64,000 nucleotides of DNA from Pseudomonas californiensis (GCF_021147775.1 NZ_JAGTPK010000022.1:18746-82745), one strand, 5' to 3'. Shown: positions 33,080-42,988, numbered from the stretch's first letter. Numbers and translations are program-made. The notes: a model not told the origin generated them from the letters alone.

Positions 33080-34207
33080 TTACTTGGTAGCGGCTTCGGT
33101 TTTTGGTTTGCCGAAGTGCCACTCGTAGACCACGAACTGGAAGTTCTTCAGGTCGCCTTTCTCGTCGTAGCTCAGCTCGCCCATTGGCGTCTTGAAGGTG
33201 CCGGCATGGATGGCAGCTGCCACTTTGGCGGTGTCTTCAGACTTGGCGGCAGCGATGCCGTCAGCAACAACCTGAACTGCGGAGTAGGCCGGGTACACGA
33301 ACGGGCCGCTTGGGTCCTGATTCTTGTCCTTGAATGCCTTGGTCAGCGCCTGGTTGGACGGGTCCTGGTCGAATGACTTCGGCAGGGTGACCAGCAGGCC
33401 TTCGGAAGCATCGCCAGCAATTTGCGAGATGGACTCGTTGCCAACGCCTTCAGGGCCCATGAACTTGGCGTTCAAGCCTTTTTCCTTGGACTGACGCAGG
33501 ATCTGACCCAGTTCAGGGTGGTAGCCGCCGTAGTACACGAAGTCGACGTTGGCTTGCTTGAGCTTGGCGATCAGTGACGAGAAGTCCTTGTCGCCAGCGT
33601 TGATGCCTTCGAACACAGCTACTTTGACGCCTTTTTCTTCAAGCGTCTTTTTCACAGCGGTAGCAATGCCTTCGCCGTACTGCTGCTTGTCGTGAACGAC
33701 TGCAACGATTTTCGGCTTGACGACATCGGCGATGTAGTTCCCGGCGGCAGGCCCTTGAGCGCTGTCCAGACCGATGGTGCGGAACACCAGTTTGTAACCA
33801 CGAGCGGTGATTTCAGGGCTGGTAGCAGCCGGAGTCACCATGATGATGCCTTCGTCTTCATAGACGTCGGACGCTGGCTGAGCAGAGCTGGAGCACAGGT
33901 GGCCGATGATGTATTTCACGCCGTCATTGACGGCTTTGTTGGCGACTGCAACAGCCTGTTTTGGATCGCAGGCATCATCGTATTCAACCGCTTCAAGCTT
34001 CTTGCCATCCACGCCACCCTTGGCGTTGATCTGCTCGATGGCCATTTTGGCGCCGTTGAACTGCATGGTGCCGTATTCGGCAACCGGGCCTGTCTTGGGG
34101 CCAGCGATACCGATCTTGATGGTGTCAGCTGCGAACGAATGGCTGGCAACCCCCGCCATAACCAATGCGGCAAACAGCTTGGAAAGCTTCTTGGTACCCT
34201 TAGTCAT
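33080..34207 (-). CDS. livK: Branched-chain amino acid periplasmic binding protein LivK (BraC)
   Basis: A 375-residue type I periplasmic binding protein that captures leucine, isoleucine, valine and often alanine or threonine for the LivHMGF importer. A signal peptide ends at SHSFAADTIK (cleavage near residue 27). Landmarks are IKIGIAGPKTGPVAEYG, YDDACDPKQAVAVANKAV, HLCSSSAQPASD and FVYYGGYHPELGQILRQ. The two cysteines expected to form a disulfide are present. The start at 34207 has GGAG 4 bases upstream; a frame extending to 34297 lacks a signal-peptide start. Confidence 0.95.
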   Translation of the reverse strand: MTKGTKKLSKLFAALVMAGVASHSFAADTIKIGIAGPKTGPVAEYGTMQFNGAKMAIEQINAKGGVDGKKLEAVEYDDACDPKQAVAVANKAVNDGVKYIIGHLCSSSAQPASDVYEDEGIIMVTPAATSPEITARGYKLVFRTIGLDSAQGPAAGNYIADVVKPKIVAVVHDKQQYGEGIATAVKKTLEEKGVKVAVFEGINAGDKDFSSLIAKLKQANVDFVYYGGYHPELGQILRQSKEKGLNAKFMGPEGVGNESISQIAGDASEGLLVTLPKSFDQDPSNQALTKAFKDKNQDPSGPFVYPAYSAVQVVADGIAAAKSEDTAKVAAAIHAGTFKTPMGELSYDEKGDLKNFQFVVYEWHFGKPKTEAATK

Positions 34208-34535
34208 GATGCTCCACTCTTGCGTTGTAGTTTTTATAATCCTGCTGGCCAAGGCTGCAGAACCGGCTTCGACACCGGCCTTTCCCCGCTCCACCAACTG
34301 TACCGGAACAGTTTAGAGTGCCGGTGAATCGCTTGGAAAGCGTGGTGCAGGGGAGTAGGCCGATGCGTGTCGCTTAATCGAAAGAAAGTTACAGAATCCA
34401 ACCACTTGATCACCTGCATGATCGTCCAGATCCTGGCTGTTAGCTGTCCTTTCCTGCGATCAATCATTTGCTTCTGGGTTTGTCTGCGGAAAAGGCGGCG
34501 CTATCATTGCGCCGATTTTCTTTCTGGTGAAACCC

Positions 34536-34835
34536 ATGACGCAAGAACCTAGCACCCTCTATGCCAAACTGCTTGGCGAAACCGCATCAATTACCTGGAA
34601 AGAATTGCAACCATTCTTTGCCAAGGGTGCCCTGTTGTGGGTCGAGCTGCCGCTGGATTTGATCGCGGTTGCCGAGGCAGTGGCCGAAAATGACGCATCC
34701 AAAGTGTCCGCATGGCTGACTTCAGGTGAGGTCAGCAAGCTCTCTGAAACCAAGGCGATTGAGCTTCTGGAGACCGATCCTTTGCTCTGGGCAGTGGTAG
34801 TGGCACCTTGGGTTTTGATTCAAAACAGAGCGTAG
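34536..34835 (+). CDS. DUF2288 family protein
   Basis: A 99-residue acidic protein (TLYAKLLGETASITWKELQP, GALLWVELPLDLIAVAEAVA, LLWAVVVAPWVLIQN) matching the DUF2288 family of cyanobacteria and gammaproteobacteria. No function is known. The ATG at 34536 is preferred to a GTG at 34527. It diverges from livK. Confidence 0.8.
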   Translation: MTQEPSTLYAKLLGETASITWKELQPFFAKGALLWVELPLDLIAVAEAVAENDASKVSAWLTSGEVSKLSETKAIELLETDPLLWAVVVAPWVLIQNRA

Positions 34836-34989
34836 CGCTGAGTCGCGCTCTTTTTCGGTGCGAAATGGCGTGCCGGGTTGGGTGAGAAGGTAACTGCGCA
34901 AGCGTTGACGTAGCAAAAAACCACAGCGCCAGCGCAGCCCATGTGATGCGCGGCGTTCGATTATTGAGCAACTGCCAGCGGCGACTCTC

Positions 34990-37305
34990 TTAATCGGTCC
35001 AGCGCGAGCGCTGGGTGCGTGACGAATTGCGCACGGGGGCCACATGCTCGCCGCCGGGCAGGTCAGGAAACAGATCCAGAGATCTCGGTACGTCGGGCAC
35101 TGGCTGCTTGACTTCGAGCATCATCGAGGCGGGCCAGAGGCTGACCGGTTCACGCTCGTTCATCTGCCTGATCAGAGGCAGTATGCGCTCCAGAGGCTGC
35201 GGCTTGCTGAACAGATAGCCCTGTACGTAATCGCAGCCATACTGGCTGAGAAATTCAAGCTGCGCGGGTGTTTCGACGCCCTCTGTGACTACCTTGAGTC
35301 GCAAAGTGTGCGCCATGACGATAATGGCCTGGACGATTTCCATGTCCTGCGGCGATTTGGGGATGTCGATGATGAATGACCGGTCAATCTTCAACGTATC
35401 CAGCGGCAGACGCTTGAGATAAGCCAGTGACGAATAGCCGGTGCCGAAGTCGTCGATCGACAGTGACACGCCCAGGCTGCGGATATGCTTGAGCATCAGG
35501 ATGGTGTTGCTGATGTTGCCCATCAGAGCGTTTTCGGTCACTTCCAACTCCAGGCGGCCCGGCGCGACATTGGCGTCCGCCAGCGCTTGCTCCACCTCGT
35601 CGGCGAGTTCGTCCCTGCTCAGATTGAGTGCAGAGCAGTTCACGCTGATGATCAGCTCTTCCAGGCCGTCCATGCGCAGCGCTCCGAGGTCGTGGCACGC
35701 GCGGCGCAGCACCCAGTTGTCCAGTTCGGCAATCAGCCCGTTGGCTTCGGCGATGCTGATGAAGCGGTCCGGTACCAGCAGGCCATGCTGCGGATGGTTC
35801 CAGCGCACCAGCGCCTCGAGCTTGGCGACGTGCCCGGTGCGCAGGTCGACAATCGGCTGGTAATAGACCTGCAGACCAATTTCTTCACGTAGCGCATTCC
35901 GCAGTTCTTCCTCAAGGTGCAGCTCAAGGCTGGCCCTGGTCTTGAGTGCGGGGCTAAAGAAGTTGACCCGGTTACGACCGTTGCCCTTGGACTGATAAAG
36001 CGCAAGGTCCGCATGTTTCAGCAGTTCGTCGCACGTTGAACCATCGCGAGGGAATACGGCGATACCGATACTGGTGGTCATCACCATGCGCCGTCCTGCG
36101 AGCGCGATGGTTTCCTTCATCTTCAGCATGACCCGGTGGGCCAGGTGGCGTGCCTCCTCGTAGTTGGGGATGCTCAACAGAATGCAGAACTCGTCGCCCC
36201 CGAAGCGTGCCACCACGTCCTGCACACGTGTGGCGCTGCGAATGCGCTCGGCAATGACCTTGAGAAGCTCATCACCTGCGTCATGGCCCAGGCTGTCGTT
36301 GATGCGCTTGAAGTGATCGATGTCGAGAAACATCACTGCCAGCATGCCGTTGCTCACGGTATGTTCCAGCAGCCTCTCTGCAAATATCTGGTTGAAGCCG
36401 CGACGGTTGATGAGGTTGGTCAGTGGGTCGTAATGCGCTACCTGTTGCAGCGATACGCGCGCCTGATCCAGCTGGCTAAGCAGGGCGTTGACGCGTTGCA
36501 GGTCGTGTTCCTTGCTTTGCAGTTTCTTGTCTGCCATCGCAGCGCTGATGCTGCCTGCGATAATCAGCAGGGTGATGATCGCAATGGTCAGCCCCAACTG
36601 CTGACTGTTTTCGGTACTCGGGATGTGCAACTCCGCGCCTGCGGGCATCACCAGTTGCAACGCGCGCATGCCCATCAGATGCATGGTCAGCAGACCTGCA
36701 CCCAGCAGCAGGCTGACGCCGTAACGATACATCTGATGAAACATGCCGCTGCTCTGGCGCAAATGCCGGGACAGGGTGAGCAATGCGATACTGTCCAAAA
36801 TGGCGACGACAATGGACAGTCCGAACATGCGCGGCTCGTAAAACTGCCTGGCATCCGAGTGCATGGCAGCCATGCCCAGGTAGTGCATCGCGCTGATACC
36901 AATACCCATGACCACGGCACTGATCAGGCAGCGTTTGACCGTCAGCGTCGGAAGAGTCAGCGCTTTCATGGCGACCAGTGCGGTGACCAGCACGATCAGC
37001 AGCGAGGCCAGGGTAATGCCCAGGTCGTAGGTGATAGTCAGCGGTGCCTGGAAAGCCAGCATGCTGATGAAATGCATGGCCCAGACGCCCCCCGCCAGGC
37101 ATAACGCCCCCAGCGCTTTCCAGACCCGGCGGCTTCGCGTGGCATCGACCTGAATGACGCGGTCAGCAATATCCAGCGTGGCGAAACATGCAGCGCAAGC
37201 TACCCCAAATGCCAGCGCTACCAGAAACAGATTGTGACTACAGTTGATCAACAATTGCCCATCCGCCGGGACACCGGCGAACATCTTCAAACCCAGCCAC
37301 TCCAT
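34990..37305 (-). CDS. nbdA: MHYT-GGDEF-EAL cyclic-di-GMP enzyme (NbdA-like)
   Basis: A 771-residue inner-membrane signalling protein. The N-terminal MHYT domain has seven membrane segments and three motifs (MHFISMLAF, MHYLGMAAM, MHLMGMRAL), proposed in the family to bind copper and sense gases such as NO or oxygen. The GGDEF motif is RFGGDEF near residue 367, with an RVQD inhibitory site exactly five residues earlier. The EAL motif is KLEALVRWNHP near residue 495, followed by DDFGTGYSSLAYLKRLP. Both catalytic motifs look intact, so synthesis and breakdown of c-di-GMP are possible; NbdA of P. aeruginosa acts mainly as a phosphodiesterase in dispersal. MucR is the nearest alternative. Confidence 0.85.
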   Translation of the reverse strand: MEWLGLKMFAGVPADGQLLINCSHNLFLVALAFGVACAACFATLDIADRVIQVDATRSRRVWKALGALCLAGGVWAMHFISMLAFQAPLTITYDLGITLASLLIVLVTALVAMKALTLPTLTVKRCLISAVVMGIGISAMHYLGMAAMHSDARQFYEPRMFGLSIVVAILDSIALLTLSRHLRQSSGMFHQMYRYGVSLLLGAGLLTMHLMGMRALQLVMPAGAELHIPSTENSQQLGLTIAIITLLIIAGSISAAMADKKLQSKEHDLQRVNALLSQLDQARVSLQQVAHYDPLTNLINRRGFNQIFAERLLEHTVSNGMLAVMFLDIDHFKRINDSLGHDAGDELLKVIAERIRSATRVQDVVARFGGDEFCILLSIPNYEEARHLAHRVMLKMKETIALAGRRMVMTTSIGIAVFPRDGSTCDELLKHADLALYQSKGNGRNRVNFFSPALKTRASLELHLEEELRNALREEIGLQVYYQPIVDLRTGHVAKLEALVRWNHPQHGLLVPDRFISIAEANGLIAELDNWVLRRACHDLGALRMDGLEELIISVNCSALNLSRDELADEVEQALADANVAPGRLELEVTENALMGNISNTILMLKHIRSLGVSLSIDDFGTGYSSLAYLKRLPLDTLKIDRSFIIDIPKSPQDMEIVQAIIVMAHTLRLKVVTEGVETPAQLEFLSQYGCDYVQGYLFSKPQPLERILPLIRQMNEREPVSLWPASMMLEVKQPVPDVPRSLDLFPDLPGGEHVAPVRNSSRTQRSRWTD

Positions 37306-37541
37306 AGCAAGCCCTATCGATCGACTACCAGGGCGCCAAGGCAAAAGGCCTGGCGATTCGGGGTGAGTATAGAAGCTGTTGCCAAGATGCCAGTACGAAG
37401 TCTGATCAATCTGACAAAGCGTCAATAACGAATGCTTATAAAAAAAACCATGAGCCCTGATCAGCTTTACGAATGTTTACAGACAGTTGGTCCAAGGGCT
37501 TCTAGATTGATGCGATTACAAAAAAAGGGATGGACGCCTCG

Positions 37542-38912
37542 ATGAGCAAGCCCCTGCTGGATAATTCCACTCAGGCCGCCAATGCCTGGCGTGTTCTGTT
37601 CCTGTTGTTTCTGGCCAATTTGTTCAATTTTTTTGATCGCACGATCCCGGCCATTATCGTTGAGCCCATTCGCAAGGAATGGCACCTGAGTGATTTCCAG
37701 TTAGGCATGCTGGGAACTGCCTTCACGCTGGTGTATGCCATCGCCGGTCTGCCATTGGGCCGTATGGCTGACACGGGCTCGCGCAAAAAGCTGATGGGCT
37801 GGGGGCTGGCTGTGTGGAGCGGCCTCACGGCGGTCAATGGTATGGCGAACAGTTTCTGGACGTTCTTGTTGGTGCGTATGGGCATTGGGATCGGTGAGGC
37901 GAGTTACGCGCCAGCCGCCAACTCGCTGATCGGTGATCTGTTCCCGGCACACCGGCGTTCGCGGGCCATGGGCATCTTCATGCTCGGGCTGCCTCTGGGC
38001 CTGTTGCTGGCTTTCTTTACCATTGGTGCGATGGTCAAGGCGTTCGACAGTTGGCGCGCGCCATTCTTTATCGCGGCGGTACCGGGCCTGTTGCTGGCCG
38101 TTTTCATTTTCTTCATCAAAGAGCCTAAGCGGGGCGCGGCGGAAAGCGTGCGCGTGTCCGAGGCCAGGATCGAGAAACCGATCCGACGGGTGCTGTCGAT
38201 CCCCACGTTTCGCTGGCTGGTGCTGGGCGGTCTGACGTTCAACTTCGCAACCTACGCTTGCAACTCGTTCATGGTGCCGATGCTGCAACGCTACTTTCTT
38301 TTGCCGTTACAGGAAGCGGCGGTCGCGACCGGCGTGATTGTCGGCGTGACCGGGCTGTTCGGGCTGACACTGGGTGGCTGGATTGCGGACAAGCTGCATC
38401 AGCGTTCCTCCAGCGGTCGCTTGCTGTTTGCAACGTTCAGCATGTTGGTCGCTGCCGTAGCGACGGGCTATGCGCTGCATGCCGGACGGATCGAGATTGG
38501 TCTGTTTGTGGGCGTGTTCAGCCTTGGATGGCTGTTTGCGTATAACTTTTACACCTGCGTATACACCGCGATCCAGGACGTGGTTGAACCCCGTTTGCGC
38601 GCAACGGCGATGGCGTTGTTCTTTGCGGGGCTGTACTTGCTGGGCGGAGGGCTGGGGCCGGTGGTGGTTGGTCTGTTGTCCGATCATTTTGCCCACGCAG
38701 CCATGGCGGTCGCGGGTGTCGAACAGATGAATGAGAGCTTCAAGGCCATCGGCCTGCACGACGCGATGTACCTGATACCGGCGGCGTTGTTCATGACGCT
38801 GGTGTTTCTGTTCCAGGCGTCGCGCTGTTTCAGCCGCGACGCCGAGCGCATGAAGGCCCAAATGGTGGCAGAAGAGCCCGCGCTCGCGGTGGTGGAGGGT
38901 AAGCCTGCTTGA
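37542..38912 (+). CDS. MFS transporter (spinster-like)
   Basis: A 456-residue, 12-segment major facilitator protein. Landmarks are FLANLFNFFDRTIPAIIV, the motif-A loop GRMADTGSRKKLMGWGL, RMGIGIGEASYAPAANSLIG and the C-terminal half loop GGWIADKLHQRSSSGRLLF. This pattern fits the spinster-like group; the substrate cannot be inferred. An ATG at 37530 would add MDAS; I prefer 37542 because the purine tract lies too close to 37530. A REP-like element lies directly downstream. Confidence 0.85.
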   Translation: MSKPLLDNSTQAANAWRVLFLLFLANLFNFFDRTIPAIIVEPIRKEWHLSDFQLGMLGTAFTLVYAIAGLPLGRMADTGSRKKLMGWGLAVWSGLTAVNGMANSFWTFLLVRMGIGIGEASYAPAANSLIGDLFPAHRRSRAMGIFMLGLPLGLLLAFFTIGAMVKAFDSWRAPFFIAAVPGLLLAVFIFFIKEPKRGAAESVRVSEARIEKPIRRVLSIPTFRWLVLGGLTFNFATYACNSFMVPMLQRYFLLPLQEAAVATGVIVGVTGLFGLTLGGWIADKLHQRSSSGRLLFATFSMLVAAVATGYALHAGRIEIGLFVGVFSLGWLFAYNFYTCVYTAIQDVVEPRLRATAMALFFAGLYLLGGGLGPVVVGLLSDHFAHAAMAVAGVEQMNESFKAIGLHDAMYLIPAALFMTLVFLFQASRCFSRDAERMKAQMVAEEPALAVVEGKPA

Positions 38913-38935
38913 GCGTGCCGGCTCCTTTATATCCA

Positions 38936-38966
38936 CAAACGGAACGCCGTCCGGTTGACTCCCACA
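38936..38966 (-). repeat. REP-like element
   Basis: Read on the minus strand it is GGGAGTCAACCGGACGGCGT followed by TCCGTTTG, a variant of the repeats at 9971 and 10086. It lies between the MFS gene and the end of rapA. Confidence 0.7.
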
Positions 38967-39061
38967 GGGCCTGAGCACTGTGGGGGCAATGAGCGACGTT
39001 GCTCGCGAAGGGTTGCGTCAGCAGGCGGACTCCGTCAGGCGCCCCTGACTACAGGCTGAAA

Positions 39062-41908
39062 TCAGCCTGCCACCAGTACCCTGATCGCTTCCAGACGCAG
39101 CGCAGCCTTGTCCAGCATGGCCAGACCCTGTTCACGCTGGGTGCGCAGGGCGACCAGCTCGCTGTCACGAACGGTCGGGTTGACCGCTTGCAAGGCGGTC
39201 AGACGCGCCAGCTCTTCTTCGGTGTCGGCTGCAAGGCGACGTTGTGCCTCTGCGACACGCTCAGCGTGCTTTGGCGTGATCTTTTCTTCGCCCGCGTTGA
39301 TTCGAGGGGTCAACAGATCGCGCTGGGCCTGGATGAACTTGTTGGCGCTGGCACGAGGCACGCTTTCCAGCTGATCATTGAGTGTGTTGAAAGACACACG
39401 GCTCGACAGGTCGTTGCCGTTGGCATCCAGCAGGCAGCGCAACGCAGCCGGCGGCAGATAGCGGCCCAACTGCAGTGAGCGAGGAGCGACCACTTCGCTG
39501 ACGTAGATCAGCTCAAGCAACACGGTACCTGGCTTGAGTGCCTTGTTCTTGATCAGCGCCACAGCGGTGTTACCCATGGAGCCGGACAGCACCAGATCCA
39601 TGCCGCCTTGAACCATCGGGTGCTCCCAGGTGATGAATTGCATGTCTTCGCGAGACAGCGCCTGATTGCGGTCGTAGGTGATGGTCACGCCTTCGTCGTC
39701 GCCCAATGGGAAACTGGCGTCGAGCATTTTTTCGCTGGGCTTGAGGATCAGGGCGTTTTCGGAGTGATCTTCGCTGTCGATGCCAAACGCGTCGAACAGG
39801 GTTTCCATATAAATCGGCAGGCTGAACTGATCATCCTGTTCAAGAATCGCCTCGACCAGCGCTTCACCTTCGCCCGCACCACCGGAGTTGAGCTCCAGCA
39901 GACGGTCGCGGCCGGTATGCAGCTCGCCTTCAAGACGCTCACGCTCGGCGCGTGCGTCATCGATCAGGCTTTGCCATTCGTCGTCGTCACCGCTTTCCAG
40001 CAGCGGCAGCAGGCGTGGGCCGAACTGATGCTGCAAGGCGTTGCCGGTGGGGCAGGTATTGAGGAACGCGTTAAGCGCCTCGTGGTACCACTGGAACAGC
40101 CGCGCCTGCGGGCTGGTTTCCAGAAAGGGCACGTGCAACTCGATGGTGTGCTTCTGGCCGATACGGTCCAGACGACCGATGCGCTGTTCCAGCAGGTCGG
40201 GGTGCGACGGCAGGTCGAACAGCACCAGGTGGTGCGAGAACTGGAAGTTGCGGCCTTCACTGCCGATTTCCGAACAGATCAGTACTTGGGCGCCAAACTC
40301 TTCGTCCGCGAAGTAAGCGGCGGCGCGGTCACGCTCGAGAATGTTCATGCCTTCGTGGAAGACCGTGGCCGGAATACCGGAGCGAACGCGCAGCGCGTCT
40401 TCCAGATCCATGGCAGTTTCAGCGTGGGCGCAGATGACCAGCACCTTGACGCGCTTGAGCATTTTCAGGGTGTCGATCAGCCAGTCGACACGCGGGTCGA
40501 AGCGCCACCAGCGTTCCTCTTCGCTGACTTCCGACAACGACTGGAAGCTGACTTCCGGGTACAGATCAGCGTGCTCGCCAATCGGCAACTCAAGGTATTC
40601 GGCAGGGCAGGGCAGCGGATACTGATGCAGTTTGCGCTCCGGGAAACCGCGCACGGCAGCGCGCGTGTTGCGGAACAGCACGCGGCCAGTGCCGTGGCGG
40701 TCCAACAGTTCGCGAATCAGGCGTGCCTTGGCTTCGTCGTCGCCCGCATTGACTGCGGCCAACAATGCATCGCCTTCTGCACCGAGAAAACCGTGGATGG
40801 TTTTCTGGGCATCCGCGGATAGTTTGCCCTCGTCCAGCAGTTCCTGAACGGCCTGGGCAACCGGGCGATAGTTGTCGCTTTCGGCGCGGAAGGCCTTCAG
40901 GTCGTGGAAACGGTTCGGGTCCAGCAGGCGCAGACGTGCGAAGTGGCTGTCCTGGCCGAGCTGTTCCGGCGTAGCCGTCAGCAGGAGCACGCCAGGGATG
41001 ACCTCGGCCAGTTGCTCGACCAACGAGTACTCGGCGCTGGCTTTTTCTTCGTGCCAGACCAGGTGATGCGCTTCATCGACCACCATCAGGTCCCAACCCG
41101 CCGCGAACAGGGCGTCCTGCGCCTTTTCGTCGCTGACCAGCCATTCCAGCGCGACCAGCGCCAGTTGCGTGTCTTCGAACGGGTTGCCAGCATCGCTTTC
41201 CATGAAGCGCTCGGCATCGAACAGGGCGACCTGAAGGTTGAAGCGACGGCGCATTTCCACCAGCCATTGATGCTGGAGGTTTTCGGGAACCAGAATCAGC
41301 ACGCGGTTGGCGCGACCCGACAGCAACTGGCGGTGAATCACCAGACCGGCTTCGATGGTTTTACCCAGGCCCACTTCGTCAGCCAGCAGAACACGTGGTG
41401 CGATACGGTCCGCTACTTCGCGAGCAATGTGCAGCTGGTGCGCGATAGGCTGCGCACGTACGCCGCCCAGGCCCCAGAGCGAGGACTGCAGCTGGCGGCT
41501 GGTGTGTTCGAGGGTGTTGTAGCGCAACGAGAACCATGACAGCTGGTCGATCTGGCCAGCAAACAGACGATCGGTCGCCAGACGGAACTGAATGAAGTTC
41601 GACAACTGGGTTTCTGGGAGCGTGACCGCTTCGTTCTGTGCGTTCAGGCCGTGATATACCAGCAGACCGTCGACGTCATCGACCTCGCGCACGGTCATCT
41701 TCCAGCTTTCGAAGTGAGTGATCACGTCGCCCGGAGAAAAACGCACGCGGGTGAGCGGTGCATTACGCAGTGCGTACTGGCGCGTGTCGCCAGTGGCCGG
41801 ATAGAGCACGGTCAACAAGCGGCCATCCTGTGCCAGAACGGTGCCCAAACCCAGCTCGGCTTCGCTGTCGCTAATCCAGCGTTGCCCCGGTTGATACTGC
41901 TGCGCCAT
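39062..41908 (-). CDS. rapA: RNA polymerase-associated protein RapA (HepA)
   Basis: A 948-residue Swi2/Snf2 ATPase that binds RNA polymerase and helps recycle stalled or post-termination enzyme. Two N-terminal Tudor-like domains (YQPGQRWISDSEAELGLGTV, FSPGDVITHFESWKMTVREV) precede Walker A LLADEVGLGKTIEAGLV, the DEAH box VVDEAHHLVW, and helicase C motifs (LICSEIGSEGRNFQFSHHLV, LEQRIGRLDRIGQKH). The length is normal for Pseudomonas. The start at 41908 has GGAG 9 bases upstream; the frame reaches 41968 without support. Confidence 0.96.
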   Translation of the reverse strand: MAQQYQPGQRWISDSEAELGLGTVLAQDGRLLTVLYPATGDTRQYALRNAPLTRVRFSPGDVITHFESWKMTVREVDDVDGLLVYHGLNAQNEAVTLPETQLSNFIQFRLATDRLFAGQIDQLSWFSLRYNTLEHTSRQLQSSLWGLGGVRAQPIAHQLHIAREVADRIAPRVLLADEVGLGKTIEAGLVIHRQLLSGRANRVLILVPENLQHQWLVEMRRRFNLQVALFDAERFMESDAGNPFEDTQLALVALEWLVSDEKAQDALFAAGWDLMVVDEAHHLVWHEEKASAEYSLVEQLAEVIPGVLLLTATPEQLGQDSHFARLRLLDPNRFHDLKAFRAESDNYRPVAQAVQELLDEGKLSADAQKTIHGFLGAEGDALLAAVNAGDDEAKARLIRELLDRHGTGRVLFRNTRAAVRGFPERKLHQYPLPCPAEYLELPIGEHADLYPEVSFQSLSEVSEEERWWRFDPRVDWLIDTLKMLKRVKVLVICAHAETAMDLEDALRVRSGIPATVFHEGMNILERDRAAAYFADEEFGAQVLICSEIGSEGRNFQFSHHLVLFDLPSHPDLLEQRIGRLDRIGQKHTIELHVPFLETSPQARLFQWYHEALNAFLNTCPTGNALQHQFGPRLLPLLESGDDDEWQSLIDDARAERERLEGELHTGRDRLLELNSGGAGEGEALVEAILEQDDQFSLPIYMETLFDAFGIDSEDHSENALILKPSEKMLDASFPLGDDEGVTITYDRNQALSREDMQFITWEHPMVQGGMDLVLSGSMGNTAVALIKNKALKPGTVLLELIYVSEVVAPRSLQLGRYLPPAALRCLLDANGNDLSSRVSFNTLNDQLESVPRASANKFIQAQRDLLTPRINAGEEKITPKHAERVAEAQRRLAADTEEELARLTALQAVNPTVRDSELVALRTQREQGLAMLDKAALRLEAIRVLVAG

Positions 41909-42092
41909 GCTGCCTGTCTCCGCCTTGAAAAAGCCGACTATGTTAACGGAACGCGCCTTGAAGACCAAAGGTCGAGTTGAAAAACACCTCCCAACGGCCT
42001 CGTGAAATCAAAATTCACGCTAAATGGCACTAAATCCATTAAATATAGTCAAAAAAAACCGGTTAAATTATTACAACCTATTACAGGTCGGT

Positions 42093-42119
42093 TCAAGTTG
42101 ACGAGTCTGCGGCCGAAGG
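42093..42119 (+). promoter_or_regulatory. FliA (sigma-28)-like promoter
   Basis: TCAAGTTG, 11 bases, then GCCGAAGG matches the flagellar sigma factor pattern TAAAGTTT-N11-GCCGATAA at most key positions. Transcription would start about 15 bases before the ATG at 42141. Not tested. Confidence 0.4.
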
Positions 42120-42140
42120 CCTGATAAGAGGAGAGAAACC

Positions 42141-42488
42141 ATGCTGCAACCGATGCTTCCATTAAGTGTGGTACCCGTGACCTCGCAGTTGGACCCAGCC
42201 AAGCGCATGCCGGAAATTCCGCCCGTTGCGCCTGTGCAGCAGAGCTCCAGTGAGACGTCCATTGATCTGCGCAACGAAGACACCGAGCGCAGCGCCCTGT
42301 TGCTGCGCGAAGAACAGCAGCGTCAGCAGCAACAGCAACAACAACAGGCCCGCACTTTTGAAGAGAGCGAGGAATATCAGGGGTTGATCATCCCCGGCGA
42401 TTCGCTGAATGCCGACAACACGGTGCCGGTTGTGCCGTTGATCGATGACGAGCCGCGTCAGGGGCTTTGGGTCGATATCCAGATATGA
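42141..42488 (+). CDS. Hypothetical glutamine-rich protein
   Basis: A 115-residue soluble protein without recognised domain. It has a Pro/Val-rich N-terminus (LPLSVVPVTSQLDPAKRMP), a polar middle with a run of glutamines (LLREEQQRQQQQ) that may form a short coiled coil, and a tail GLWVDIQI. GAGGAGAG lies 6 bases before the start. A FliA-like promoter upstream hints at a motility link, which is inference only. Small proteins of this type are conserved among pseudomonads. Confidence 0.65.
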   Translation: MLQPMLPLSVVPVTSQLDPAKRMPEIPPVAPVQQSSSETSIDLRNEDTERSALLLREEQQRQQQQQQQQARTFEESEEYQGLIIPGDSLNADNTVPVVPLIDDEPRQGLWVDIQI

Positions 42489-42630
42489 CACGCAGCACCC
42501 CTTCAGAGGAGCCGCGGTCCTTGAGTGCCTGTTCCGGTTACGTTCCTTCTGCCTTGTGATCCCTGCTGGCCTTCGCCGACGCTATTCAGCATTATTGGCG
42601 CTGATTCCGAGTGTTCGAGAGCTGCAAGAC

Positions 42631-42789
42631 ATGAGCGACGATGACAAATTGATCGACCTTGGCGCCGAGCGCGCCAAGCGGGTCCATGACCTGAACGACA
42701 AACGACTCAACGAAGTGCGCAACGCCTTCGAACAGGCCATGCCATTGAGCACCGCTAAAAAGCCCAAGAAAAAGCCGAAAAAACGCTGA
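42631..42789 (+). CDS. Small Lys-rich hypothetical protein
   Basis: A 52-residue protein (SDDDKLIDLGAERAKRVHDL, then NDKRLNEVRNAFEQAMP) with a helical, charged body and a very basic tail (KKPKKKPKKR). It has no known domain; the tail suggests nucleic-acid or ribosome contact, which is a guess. The start at 42631 follows a weak GAGAG. It lies 142 bases after the Gln-rich gene. Confidence 0.6.
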   Translation: MSDDDKLIDLGAERAKRVHDLNDKRLNEVRNAFEQAMPLSTAKKPKKKPKKR

Positions 42790-42954
42790 TCTGGCGTCCC
42801 GATTGACCCGATCCTGTGATGTCCGCCGTGTTTTGGCGAGGATTACTGATCTGGGTCAAGTTTTCTGCATGCCATTGCGGTTAGCCTGAGTCCATTGAAC
42901 ACAATGGAAGACGTTCCGATGTTCAACTTCGTCTCCGGCTCAAACCCTATGACG

Positions 42955-42988
42955 AAAAAAGGCAGGCGCATTATCGACTGCCTGCCTT
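42955..42988 (-). terminator. Rho-independent terminator downstream of the hopAK1-like gene
   Basis: On the minus strand AAGGCAGGC and GCCTGCC pair over a 12-base loop and are followed by TTTTTT. It lies about 70 bases past the last stop of the broken effector gene. Confidence 0.75.
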
